DNA from: Cymbidium sinense
Lineage: Eukaryota; Streptophyta; Magnoliopsida; Asparagales; Orchidaceae
DNA: 64,000 nucleotides
Reading direction: 5' to 3'
NCBI GenBank assembly: GCA_021442155.1
Contig: CM038228.1
Coordinates: forward strand, 14,797,179 to 14,861,178
The notes under the pieces were generated by a model. It saw only the letters and a program-made list of their open reading frames with translations. It made no database searches and was not told the DNA's origin. The translations under genes and the position numbers were made by a program. This document shows positions 10,111 through 21,440 of this stretch, in pieces (position 1 is the first letter of the stretch; each line of letters begins with the position of its first letter).

Positions 10111-11159
10111 CACCTAAGCTTGAATTAGGCTAGGATTTACCCCAAACCATCAAGAGGTGTAGGGAAGAACATCTAATGGCTAGAATCTAGTTGGATTAAA
10201 ATTCCTTCACAAATGACCAAGAAATTTTTAAAGGAGGATTGATTATGAGAAATATCTCACCGGAGGCTATCACCAATGCTTCCAATAGAGAAGGTAGCTT
10301 CGTTTAGTGGAGATGAAGCCCTGTTGAAAGTATCAAGCCTTGATTTGAAATGGATGTCTTGGTTGATCAAGCTCCCCTTCAATGGACATAGGGTTCGATC
10401 GAGATCCCCCTTCCTGTGGCTTGGAGACTTGGGAAACACCTTGGGTGAGCTTAACTAAGTCCTTTGATGGTTCTTGCAAAGTGAATTTAGGTTTGGTGGA
10501 GAATTGAGTAAGTTGGAATTTTCTTAGGCCTCCCTAATTTTCTCTTTGAAGAAAATCGAGAAGGAGAAATTTAGAAGGCTTGGAAATTACCTTGCCAAGG
10601 TCAGAGAAGCTTGGTTTTGGTTCCTAGGGATCAATCAAATTCAGTGTGTGTGGTTTGAGTTGGAATGAGGGGGAGTATATCTGACCTTACTTGGATCGGA
10701 CGGTCGAGGCTAGCTTTGCCATTTTTGATCAATTGCTCTAATTGATTAGTTTGTTTAGGCTGTTAGGCACTCCATGTGGTTCATTTTAGGTAGAGGAGTG
10801 GAAGAGAGAGAGAGAGTGCCCATGTGCTAGGTGAGTGTATGAGGTGATTCAAGTTTCTAATTTGCATTAGATGGATCGATTTGGCCTTGGGTTGGGCCAT
10901 GGCTAACCAAAACCCACTGGGTCATGTTCACCACCTCCCTTAGTGTCCAAATGGACCACTAGGAAGATGTCAGTGGCCATGAGAAAGCTTTGGCCAAATT
11001 CCAAGTGAATATGGCCCTAGGGTACCCTTTGTCCTAAAGGTAAAATAGTCATTTGGCCTTAATTTTGATTTGGGTAGATTTAAAATGATTTAAAAGTGGG
11101 TTGAGCCAAATTTTAAGTGATTTAGAGTTCATTTGGTTTGAATTGGTTCAATTTTACCC

Positions 11160-11960
11160 ATTTAGGTCAAAATGAGTCAATTTAGGTTAGGATTGACAAT
11201 TGAATTAAGTGGTCAAACCATAGGTTGGAGTCAAGTTCAAATGATCATTTGGAGCCTATGGGTATCATTGGTTTAATTTAATTTTGTTTATATTTAATTT
11301 TGGTTCATTTAGGTCAAATAGGTCAAGTTGACCAATTTGGCCCCTTTGACCCAAATGAGTTAAGTCAAGGGTTGGTTTAGGCTTGGTTGATCATTTGAAA
11401 TGTATTACAAGCTTTGGTTTCAATCAATTTTGGTTTGGTTGGATTTCAAGTTGATTTGACCTTTTAGGTCAAGTTGGGTTCATGGTTAATTGGGCTAGGT
11501 TGGGTCTAGTTGGCCAATTGAAGCTTCGGTCAAGTTCAACAAGTGATTTGGAATGAATTTGACCCATTGGTTGCAATCTATTTGGCTTAGATCAAGATTT
11601 GACCCATTTTACTTTTTAAGTCAAGTTGGGTCAACTTAGATCAAGTGGACAATTGGGCTTGGTTTGGCTGATTTGGTCAAGTTCAATCATTGATTATGAG
11701 CTAGTTTAGATCAATGGTTTCAATCAATTTTGCATATGATGAATTTTGTCTAGTTTGGGTTTCATTTGGGCTAAGTGTTGACTTGGTCAAAGGCTAGGTT
11801 TGACTTTGTTTGACCAAATTTGAGTGATTAATCATCCTAGGATGATTGTTGCTCACAATGTGATGCTTAGATAAGCTTAGTCAATCTAATTTGGGTTGGA
11901 TTAGAATTTGGCTCAAAAAGGTGCTTTAGGTTACTTTGGGTCAGGAGAGCCTAAGTGGGT
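11160..11960 (-). promoter_or_regulatory. W-box word array in U3 of LTR A
   Basis: A degenerate minisatellite built from GGTCAA and TTGACC words, often as the palindrome GGTCAAGTTGACC. I count about 15 six-base W-box cores (TTGACC on either strand) in about 0.8 kb, where fewer than one is expected. TTGAC[C/T] is the known target of plant WRKY factors; whether these words bind is inference. The array recurs in every LTR copy that keeps this part. Confidence 0.7.
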
Positions 11961-12309
11961 CAATTGACTTGATCAAGGCTTGATTTAGGTTTGGTTGAAC
12001 TCACATATAAACTTATGATTGAAATATAAATCCAAATTGCAAGTGATTTAGAGTCAAATGGGTTTTGATTTATTTGACAATTTTAAGTTCAAAGGATGAA
12101 CATGGGCTTGATTTGGGTTAGTTTGATTTTGGTTTGATGATTAAAGTTTATGTTTATATTTGGTTTGTGATTGAAGGAATGATTGTTTGAAGAGAAAATT
12201 CAAAGATTTGGATTGATTTGAGAATGATTTGACTAAGTTTCAAGGATTTGACTTGAAAGTGTATAAGTTGGATTTAAGTTGGATTTTGATTTGAGTTTTT
12301 TTTTTAATT

Positions 12310-12560
12310 TTGGTTTGGTTATTTGAATTTATATTCCATTTATATTTGTGAATATAAATGAGAATATAAATGAGTTGTGAGAAAAATCTTTTGAGTTTGG
12401 AGTGATTTGGATTTGATTTGAGCTAAGTCCATAAGATGAAATCAAAATGGCTTAGGAAAGATTATGAATTTGGAATTGAGTTTTGGATTTAGTTTTGGTT
12501 ATTTGAATTTATATTTCATTTATATTTGTGAATATAAATGAGAATATAAATGGGTTATGA
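12310..12560 (-). repeat. Two tandem foldback modules (about 180 bp) near the 5' end of LTR A
   Basis: Each module holds CATTTATATT, a short TGTG loop and AATATAAATG, followed by a second AGAATATAAATG. LTR A has two modules, B has three (about 18,050, 18,210, 18,385, arms decayed) and I has four (52,390-53,010). The count difference accounts for most of the length difference between A and I. Confidence 0.75.
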
Positions 12561-12589
12561 TCAAATCTTTTGAGTTTGGTGTGATTTGG

Positions 12590-12720
12590 AATTGATTTGA
12601 ATTTGAAGTTGATTTGAATTTGAAGTTAGTTTGAATTTGAAGTTGGTTTGAATTTGAAGTTGGTTTGAATTTGAAGTTGGTTTGAATTTGAAGTTGATTT
12701 GAATTTGAAGTTGATTTGAA
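12590..12720 (-). repeat. 18-bp tandem repeat, about 7 copies
   Basis: Repeats of TTGAATTTGAAGTTGGTT, with G/A changes in some units. It is present only in LTR A among the copies here, so it is a local expansion. Confidence 0.85.
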
Positions 12721-12944
12721 AGAAGGAATTAAAGATTTGGTTCAAGCTATAGGGTAGGCAAGTTTTCCTAATACCCCGAAGGCATAACCTATTCCTATAT
12801 CTAACTATTCTAAGTCTCTAGGGTTAGGTTAAGTGTTCACCTAATCACTAGAAGTGTCTTAAGACTAAGGAACTCTTAGTGACTAGATGAGTCCTATGTC
12901 TAAGATGAAGAAGTTGAAAGCTCAGTCCAAAAGTGAGGTCAACA

Positions 12945-12976
12945 TTAACTTAATAGAATTTAATTATATAACAAAA

Positions 12977-13033
<57 letters not shown>

Positions 13034-13089
13034 ATCTAAAAAATAAATGAATGAAAATATTAAATCAAATAAAGATTTGTAAAATCAAA
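12945..13089. repeat. Spacer between LTR A and LTR B with a (TA) microsatellite
   Basis: A pure TA tract of about 25 units lies at about 12,979-13,031. The rest is A/T-rich sequence without genes. It separates the 5' end of LTR A from the truncated start of LTR B. Confidence 0.85.
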
Positions 13090-16000
13090 TAATAATGAAA
13101 TTAGTTCAAACAATTTGAACCACCCAAGTTAACTAAAAGGGTGTGGTTAGGGGTTTGAGCAACTTACAAAGAGAGCATTTTTATTTATTTTGAGCATCCC
13201 CTTAAACACAATCTCCTACAAAAAATATAATTAGGCTAAGAACGACCTACTATCCAGTCTATGAAGCATACACCCTAACATCCAGTCTAAAATATTTCAT
13301 CACAAAATAAAACATACATCACACCATGCACTGTCCTAACATAGAGCTAGAAGTGGTGACTTAATTCTAATGTGTGTGTTAAGGCTTATGTGGTGCGTCT
13401 TAACTAAGCATTAAGGTTGCAATTTTCTAAGTGTAGAAGGATTCAATTTAACATAAAGGGTTGATTTTACTTGAAGATATTTAATTGATTTGAGAATTTT
13501 AATTTGTGTTTTCTTTTGTTCCATATGATTACACTTAGCAACAAAGTGTTATAAAGAGAAGGAAGAGGATTACCCTCTTCCATCTCTACCTTAAGCCCTT
13601 TCTAAAGCATATTAAGTTGATTTAATTCTCTTTAATGAATGGCTTATTAAATGATTTAATTAATCCTAAGTTTAAGTTCACTTTAAGTAATTCCATTTAA
13701 TATGAAAGGCTTCTTAAGATTAATCTAATTGAATTGAATTACAACCACATGACTTATGTGCAATTCTTCCTTTCCATCACATATAACATGCATATGATCT
13801 TAATCCTAAGTATACATATACATGCAACATATCTTAGCACACTTAAATGATGGATGTAGATGTGTATTTGAAGTTTATATATTCCATTTGATTAAATTAT
13901 TTAATCATATTAATTTAAAGTTTTATCTAAATTCTTATGCAAAAATATATAGGGATAAAATTAAATAGGTATGTGCCATTGTTAACAAGAAGTGAGGTAA
14001 TCAAATGACCTCCTTGGGGCTAGCTAAAGCCTCGTATTCCCGGGATGTCTAGACTATATACCCATTTGCATTCAGACATATGTAAATTTATATACATGAA
14101 TATAAGAAAGAAAGATCCAAATCACATGACTAATTAATTCAATCACTTAGTCAATCATGGATGCATGTATTTTTAGTAGGAAAGTGGAATTTTATTCTCT
14201 AATTACATATACATACACATATATGAAGAAATAAGCAAATACGTGCCTTTGTTAACTAAGGAAGTGAGGTAATCAAATGACCTCCTTGGTGTTAGCTAAA
14301 GCCTCGTATTTCTGGGATGTCCAGACTATATATTTATTAACATTCAAATACATGTAAAACTACATATGAATGAAGGATAAGAAAGCTTTAACTTATATAA
14401 CTAAGCTATAAGCACATGAAAAGTCTATATGTGTTCATAACTACTGTCACTCTAATCAATGTACTTGATTTATAAACTTTAAGAAGTAATTTAAATTTAT
14501 TAGTGATAATAGCCACACATATTATAAATTAATCTAACACATGCAAGCTTACATAAAGAAAAATCATTTGATTTAAATAGTTTTGAAAAGATGAATGCAT
14601 GACTTCAAATGAAATATACAATCTAACATGATTGGAAAAATATAAATAAACATAAACACATAATTTCATTAAAAAATTAATTCTTAAGGACAATCATATT
14701 AAATAAAGCTATTTAAAGTAAACCAAAGCTTCTTTATGCTATTTTTAACTTTATGTTTTGATTTGATTTAAGGAGTTCTGCTGATTTTAAACCATTCCCA
14801 TGTTTATTAATTAATTTGGTTTAATGAAATGTAATTAAGTTGATTTTATGAGTTAATTAGGTTATAGTATGCATTAAATACATTAATTAACCCTTTCTTA
14901 TGTTACTTTAATATGATTATCTAAATAATTATGAGCCAACATGATATGCACATGAATTGAAAATTAAATTAGCAATGATCCTAAGAAATAAAAGGGGCCT
15001 AATACAATTGGCTCACAATTAATGGTTAATTAGATTAAGGAACTTAATTAAGTACTCTTATGGTTTCACCACACATGTGGGTTAACCATAATTTCCTTGA
15101 ATATCTTTAGGTTATTAAACACCTAAAGATCTAGCCATAAATTAATTAATTAAGTTCTTATGTGATTATGATTTTAATTTAGTTAATTAAATCTTAATTA
15201 GTCAAAGTATTTGATTAATCTTTAAAACTAATTAAATTCCTTCCAAGTGAAATGATGTTAGGGAAAATGATTAGAAGGGAGGCCTAACCATTTCCTTTTG
15301 TTCATTCACTGTTGGTCAATGATATTTGACTTTTCAAATTGATTAATTTATTATTCAATGGATTAATTGATTAATTAATTACATTCAAAGGCAATTAAGC
15401 TAATTAAAGTTGATTTCCCTAATTACTTAAGCAACAATTCTCAAAAAAATTATGGGAGGTAGAGGTCATCCCCTTTAATGAACTCACAAAGTTTGGGGTT
15501 AATTGCATAAGTAATTAATGAGTAATTAAGCTAATTAAATTTTGAATTTAATCTTAATTAAGCTTTATTTATAGTTCAAAATTACTTTAAAATATTTTTA
15601 ATAAATTTTTCTCTAAAATACCTTTAAAATAAATATTTATATGCATTTTTTGAAATTTTCTACAATTTTTTATAAATTTTTAAAGATTCAGCCACTAAAA
15701 TTAATTAATTAGCCTTAATTAAAGCCTAATCCTATTGGCGCCATGTGGCATATTGATGCGGCGCGCTTTCCACATGGCACCACTAGAATGGATTATTTAA
15801 AGCAACTCAACGTGGCTTCTGCGCGGAGACGACGGACGTGCTTTCTAGTCCACCGTCTGATCTTAGTCAGACGAGTATGATTAATCTCACAGTTTTGTAA
15901 AGATTTAATCAGATCAATCTAGCAGATCTAATCACGACCATTCATTCTGATCATGCGGAATGGACAGTGCACGATCCATCGTCTCCCAAGTGATGAGAGA

Positions 16001-16578
16001 TGGACATCATCCATAGTTCATCGATAGATTAGAGCACACTTGAGCTCGGATAGACTCAAAAATAATCCCACACCAACCACAAAGCAAGGCGAGGAGATCC
16101 AAAGGCTAAGATTGCACGACATTCAATTTTCTTTCATAAAAGATCAACCATTTTTTAAAAAATCATAGTTTTGAGAAATTACCTTGCCAGAGCTTAAGAT
16201 CGATGGTGCAATCGATTGAGGAAGCTTCATCTAGTAGATATGAAGCTCTATTAAGCAGCACATAAGCAAATTTCCCCTCGTTCACTCGCTAGACCAAGAT
16301 CCATCAATTTGGAGGTCGAATTTGATCAATCTTGAACTTTCGGTGGTCAGAGGGCTCGGGAAGTGATTCATTCTCGATGAGGTGTGGGGAAGGTGTGTGT
16401 GAAATTAATTTGAGTTTGGTGAAGAAATGAGACAGTTGGATCGAAGGAATAGATGCCCGATTTTGGCTCAACGGAATCTAATGTCGGGAATGCTTAGGGT
16501 ACTTAGAAAAGTCATAGGGGAACTCAAAAAGGTCTCTCAAAGTTCTCTAAGAGTGTGTGTGATGAATTCAAATTTAAT

Positions 16579-16589
16579 CCCCCCCCCCC
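16579..16589. repeat. Poly-C run of 11 in LTR B
   Basis: A single homopolymer of 11 C; no other copy has it. It may be a length-variable or sequencing-error-prone site. Confidence 0.8.
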
Positions 16590-17029
16590 AAGGGATTGGA
16601 TTACACACTTGATTTTGGCCAGCCAGCCGTCCTCCGGCCATCAGAGTGGTCAGGGTTAAGTCCATGTGGCTCGATTGGGTTGGTGGAGTGCATGGCTGGT
16701 GTCTCAAGGAAATAGCCCTCAAGTTAGGATCCATTTGGTCAGCCATGGTGGGGAGGCGAGTTAACTCACCTCCCTTTGGTTCAAGGCTGACCTAAGCCAC
16801 TTGGGCTAGGTTAGGTGAGTAGATTAGGCTCTATTCTTAGGTGTTTTAGGCTACCACATGGAAAGGTAGACTTTGCCAATTTTGGCTAAAACCCATGTGG
16901 GGAGGAGAATCCATGGGAGATTTGCTTTGGGTTGAACCCAATTCAGGTTGGACTGGTTTGGGGCTGACCCAAGGTGGGTTTAAGATGGGTTGGGTTAGGT
17001 TTTAATGGGTCATGGCTTGGTGTTTGGCT

Positions 17030-17860
17030 CAATTTGACCCTTATAGGTCAAATTGGGCTAGGTTAGGTTAGGTTGACCAATTGGTCAAATTGGGTCAAGT
17101 TCAAATGATGATTTGAAGTGTTTTGGTTCAATTGGTTTGAATTAATTTGGCTTAGGTTTGATTTTGGCTCATTTGGATTCATATAGGTCAAATGGGTCAA
17201 GTTGACCAATTTGATCAAATTGGCTAAATTGGCTTGGGTTATGTATTGGTTTGGGTTTGATTGATCGATTAGAGATGATTGCAAGCTTTGAGTTCAATCA
17301 TTTTGGATCTGGTTTTGATTGAGGCCAAATTGATCCTTCAGGTTAATTTGGGCTAAATGGGTCAATTGGGTACAATTGGTCAAATTGGGTTCAATTGGGG
17401 ATTTGGTCAAGTTCAATAATCAATTTGGAATAAACTTGAGCCATTAGTTGCAATCAATTTGGGTTAGATCATGATTTGACCCAATTTAATTTTTTAGGTC
17501 AAATTGGGTCAACTTGGGTCAAAGGGCCAACTAGATTAGGTTTGACTCACTTGATGGTCAAGTCATGTCAAAATATTGATTTTAGGTTGGTATGAGTCAT
17601 TATCTTGAATTGATTTAGTGTAGGATGAATTTTGGCTAGTTTGGGTTCATATGGGTTAAGAGGGTTGACTTGGTCAAATGACCAAGTTGATTTGGTTTGA
17701 CCCAATTTATGATAATTGATCATCTTAGCATGATCAACAATCATCATAGGAGGTATTGGTTAAGTTATTTAATTTAATTTGGGTTAGATTGAAACTTGGT
17801 TCAAATAGGTCAAATTGGTCACTTTGGGTCAAGTGGACCAATTGGGCTTAGTTAAGTTGA
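17030..17860 (-). promoter_or_regulatory. W-box word array in LTR B
   Basis: Same array of GGTCAA/TTGACC words as in LTR A, at the equivalent U3 place. Composition and spacing differ from A, so the units have turned over since the copies split. Confidence 0.65.
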
Positions 17861-18824
17861 TTTTGGGTTGAGTTGAGTTTAGTTGAGTTTACATATGAGT
17901 TTATATATGAGTTTTGGACTGGTTTATAAATTAAATAGCAATAGGTTTGGATTTAAATGTGTTTTGGTTCATTTGAATATTTCAAGTCAAAGGGGTTAGG
18001 TTAGGTTTGACTTGGGTTGATTTTGGTTTTGCCTAATGATTATATGTTTTATTTATATTTGTAAACATGTTTGAAGGTATGATTGATTCATGAAAACATC
18101 AATTGAATTTGATGTTTAGATTTGGAGAATTTGGCTAAATCCATAGGATAGGGTCATAGGACTTTGAGAAGAGTTTGATTTAGTTTAATTTACTTTTGAT
18201 GATGTGAATGTATATTTCATTTATATTTGTGAAGATGATTGAAGATATGATTGATTCATGAGAAAATCAGTTGAAGCTGAAGTAATTTTAAGACCAATTG
18301 GCTAAGTCCATGGAGTAGGGTCATAGGATTTAGAGAATAGTTTGATTTAGTTTGACTTAGTTTTGATGATTTGAATGTATATTTCATTTATATTTGTGAA
18401 GATGATTGAAGATATGATTGATTCATAAGAAAATCAATTGAGTTGGGTATGAATTTTGTGGATATTTGGCTAAGTCTATGGAATGAAATTATAGGGCTTA
18501 GGTTAGATTGGTTTTGATTTGATCATAAGTTTTAATCATTTGGTTTGGATTTGGACTTGATATTGATGCTTGGCATGATGAGTTGAATTTAAGGTTTGGT
18601 TATGGCTTGAGAAGGTGAACATAGGCTGGGTTTAGGCTAGAGGATCATCCTAATCCTTAAGGCATAACCTAATTCTATGGTTAACCCTTCTAAGTCTCTA
18701 GGCTTAGGTTAAGTATTCACGTAATTGCTAGAAGTGTCTTATGACTAAGGAAGTCTTAGTGTCTAGAAGTCTCTTAACTCTAAGATGGGAAAATTGAGTC
18801 CTCACTCCAAAAGTGAGTTCAACA

Positions 18825-21440
18825 AAGGGAAGAATACAATGTCAAATTGATTAGATATTAATAAAAGATAAGACTAAGTATATGATTTTTAAAGTAGAAT
18901 GGGTTAAATGGAATTAAAATATAACTATAATCTAATGTGAAATAAAATTTAACTTAATCGAATTATAAGTTAGTTAATTATGTAAATCCATATAAAGAAT
19001 TTGATAAACCCCTAAAGTGAAAACCCAAGTAAATGAATCAAATAAAATGAATAATTGAATTGTAGATGAAATAAAGTAATTATTAGCATTTAAACAACTT
19101 AGAAACTTCAAATGGCATAGCTTAGGTTTAATACTTTAAGTATTTCATCTCTTTAATTTCCTTATGTTGAGATCAATATCCAAATATAAATAAATAAATA
19201 AAACCATACCATAAATGACTTAATCGAATAAATCAACTAAGCTAAACACCTATTTAATCATAGTAGATTAAATTTATAAAAATTTTAATCAATCATTAGT
19301 CAAGACTAAAGAATCATTAACTCAGTCTTAATTAAGCTAATCATTTAATTAATCAATAATGACTAACTTAATCTTCAACTAAGTTTGGGTTATGTTAATT
19401 AGTTAGGCTAATAAATGATCATTTAATTATAGTTGATTTAATCAATGATAATTTAATTATGGTTGATTTAATTGATCATTAAATAAATCAACCTCCTTAA
19501 TAAAACTTTTAATCAAATTAATCATTTAATAAAGGTTAGTTAATCATCAATCTTATGTTAACTAAGTTAATCATCTAAATTAACTGACCTTATGATAAAG
19601 TGAATGAACTTTAAACAAACTAAAACAATCAAACATTGGTTTAGCTTAATCAAGTCATGGCAAGTCAAATTAAATAAACCTTAACTATATCAATCAATCA
19701 AATTAAACATAAATATTCAAATAATTAGTCAACAAATTAAACTCATGTTAGATAAAATTAAGAAATCAAATTAAATCATAACTAGTTTAATCAAGTATAA
19801 TCAAATTCAAATAAAGTTAAATAAATATAATATAAACTCAGACAAAATAAATCTCATGCCATCATAAGAATTATATAATAAATCCCAAAATTACTAAAAT
19901 ACCTTTTAAATAACCTAAAATAGATGAATCAGATATCAAATCAATTGGATTTAAATCAAAACCAAAAATAAAATAATACTTAATCCAAATCAAACCTTAA
20001 CCCAATCAAACATAAACTTGAACCTAATTAAATTATTAAAATTCAATTAAGTATCAATTAAATCCTAATTAAACTTAACCTAGTAAACTTAAATGATCAA
20101 ATCATTAACTACATCATTAATCTAAACAAACATGAAATCAAAGTAAAAACTTCAACAACCAAATATCCTAAAGCAAATCAAACTCTAATCAACTTGATAA
20201 AAAGACAACGATCAACCCTTTGTTAAACCTTAATTAAGCCAATCAAATAAAGTAAGTTAGTCAAATCAATTAAGTAAAGATTAAATTAAATCAAATTAAA
20301 ATGATCATTATACAAATTAAATATACTTTAAACAAAATAAACATAATTGATCAAATCAAATCAAATCATAATTGATTCAATTATGCAATTAAATTAAAAT
20401 TCATTTAAGGAAACTTAATTCAAATAAATAAGTCAATCAAATGCTTAAACAAGTGACACCTAAGTTACAATGAATCAATTTAGATAGAGTAATCACTAAT
20501 AAAGCTTATACTAACTAATCAAATCAGTTATGAACATTCAATCATATTCACTAAACAATTAATCAAAACAAACACTCCATTTGATTAATCAAAATGACAA
20601 AGAGTTATAACTAAACTTTAATTTGATTAATCACCTAAACCAAATTGTAAACAAATAAATAAAGTAAACAAGCTAATCTTAAATTATACGATCAACTTAA
20701 CTAATTATATGAAGAAAACAACATAATTAAATTTTAATTAAGCATTGAACCTCAACCATATGAAATCACTTAAATTCAATAAACAAAAAAACTAAATTGA
20801 GTCCTAATTAATCATAAAACTTTAAATCAAATAGCTCACGAATCATAATCAAATTAAATCAAATTAAACTAATGTAAACCTTAATCAATTCAATATATAA
20901 TCAAATTAGGTTCAATTCAATCTATTCGAATTAGATGAATTAATTAATCATTAAACATACAAGTTTAATAATCAAATTAAATATGAACTACCATTCAAAG
21001 ACATTAACCAAATTCTAATAAATGAATTAAATTAATAAAAAAATTAAATGAGAACAATCAAATTTAATTGAACTTAAATTAAACATTTAATTCACTTAAC
21101 ATAAGCAAATCCATAAACTAAAAAACTTAATAAATCAAATCAATTAAGTCAAATCAAAAGAATAAATTAAATAAAAAGAATCTTCAAACTAAAACCAATA
21201 TATAAATCAAATCACCAAATTCAATAAACCAAATGATCAAACTCTAATTAGAATTTAAATAAGAAGTTACTTCGAACCTTAATCAAATAAAAGTTAATTA
21301 AACTAAAATATTTTAATTAAATCCTATCAAACTTAAATAAAAAGTTGAAATCATTAAAATTAAATAACATTGAAATAATCTAATCAGTATTAACCATATG
21401 AATTAAAATCTTAAATTGAAACCCAAGAGAAAAAAAAGTA
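18825..21440. repeat. 2.6 kb A-rich, G-poor low-complexity tract
   Basis: The plus strand is mostly A, with T and C and very little G; words such as AATCAAATTAAAT and TTAATCAAAT recur without a fixed period. It has no gene and no open frame of note. The end of the tract (after about 21,440) merges into LTR copy D. It could be a decayed and expanded AT-rich middle of LTR D or independent simple sequence; only the last part has a visible counterpart, at 31,356-31,500. Confidence 0.6.

Larger units (their letters stand above)
1..12944 (-). mobile_element. Element 1: 5' part of a giant Tat/Ogre-like Ty3/gypsy retrotransposon
   Basis: Read on the minus strand, this stretch holds a complete 5' LTR (12,944 down to 5,434), a candidate primer-binding site, a long leader with a hairpin array, and a decayed ORF1/gag region that leaves the window at position 1. 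The order fits the first third of an LTR retrotransposon. Its gag region matches the gag of element 2 at the other end of the window, and its LTR is collinear with LTR I, so both belong to one family. No TSD can be checked, because the 3' end is outside the window. The stretch just beyond the LTR 5' end (12,945 on) is a TA microsatellite and another LTR copy, so this element sits in a nest of relatives. Confidence 0.85.
5434..12944 (-). repeat. LTR copy A: complete 7.5 kb 5' LTR of element 1
   Basis: On the minus strand it begins TGTTGACCTCAC and ends AAACACCACA, giving TG...CA termini and 7,511 bp. It is collinear over its whole length with LTR I: matching landmarks keep an offset of about 40.0-40.1 kb from the LTR 3' end to near the 5' end. 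In sense order it holds a 5' tip block shared by all copies (12,760-12,944), tandem foldback modules (12,310-12,560), a W-box word array (about 11,160-11,960), a CpG-richer block with two foldbacks (9,837-10,110), a long AT-rich middle, a purine microsatellite, a TATA box (6,924-6,929), and three paired hairpins (5,693-5,925) in the R/U5 part. If the TATA box is used, U3 is about 6 kb and R plus U5 about 1.4 kb. Open frames inside it are accidental. Confidence 0.88.
13090..18824 (-). repeat. LTR copy B, truncated at its 3' end
   Basis: It matches LTR A from about A 7,300 to A 12,944 in the same orientation, so it lacks the promoter, R and U5. The left border (about 13,090-13,140) is approximate. 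The right border is a normal LTR 5' tip (GAGTTCAACA on the plus strand at 18,815-18,824). Shared landmarks include GGGGCCTAATACAATTGGCT near 14,995, the U3 foldback at 15,740-15,778, a CpG-richer block to about 16,060, the W-box array at about 17,030-17,860, and three decayed foldback modules. Nothing in it looks coding; short frames around 16,427-17,284 are accidental. Confidence 0.85.

Noticed and set aside
1..12944. Elements 1 and 2 as the two ends of one element
   Set aside because: Element 1 shows its 5' end with gag running off the left edge, element 2 its 3' end with gag running off the right edge; both carry the same gag segment, so they are separate copies.
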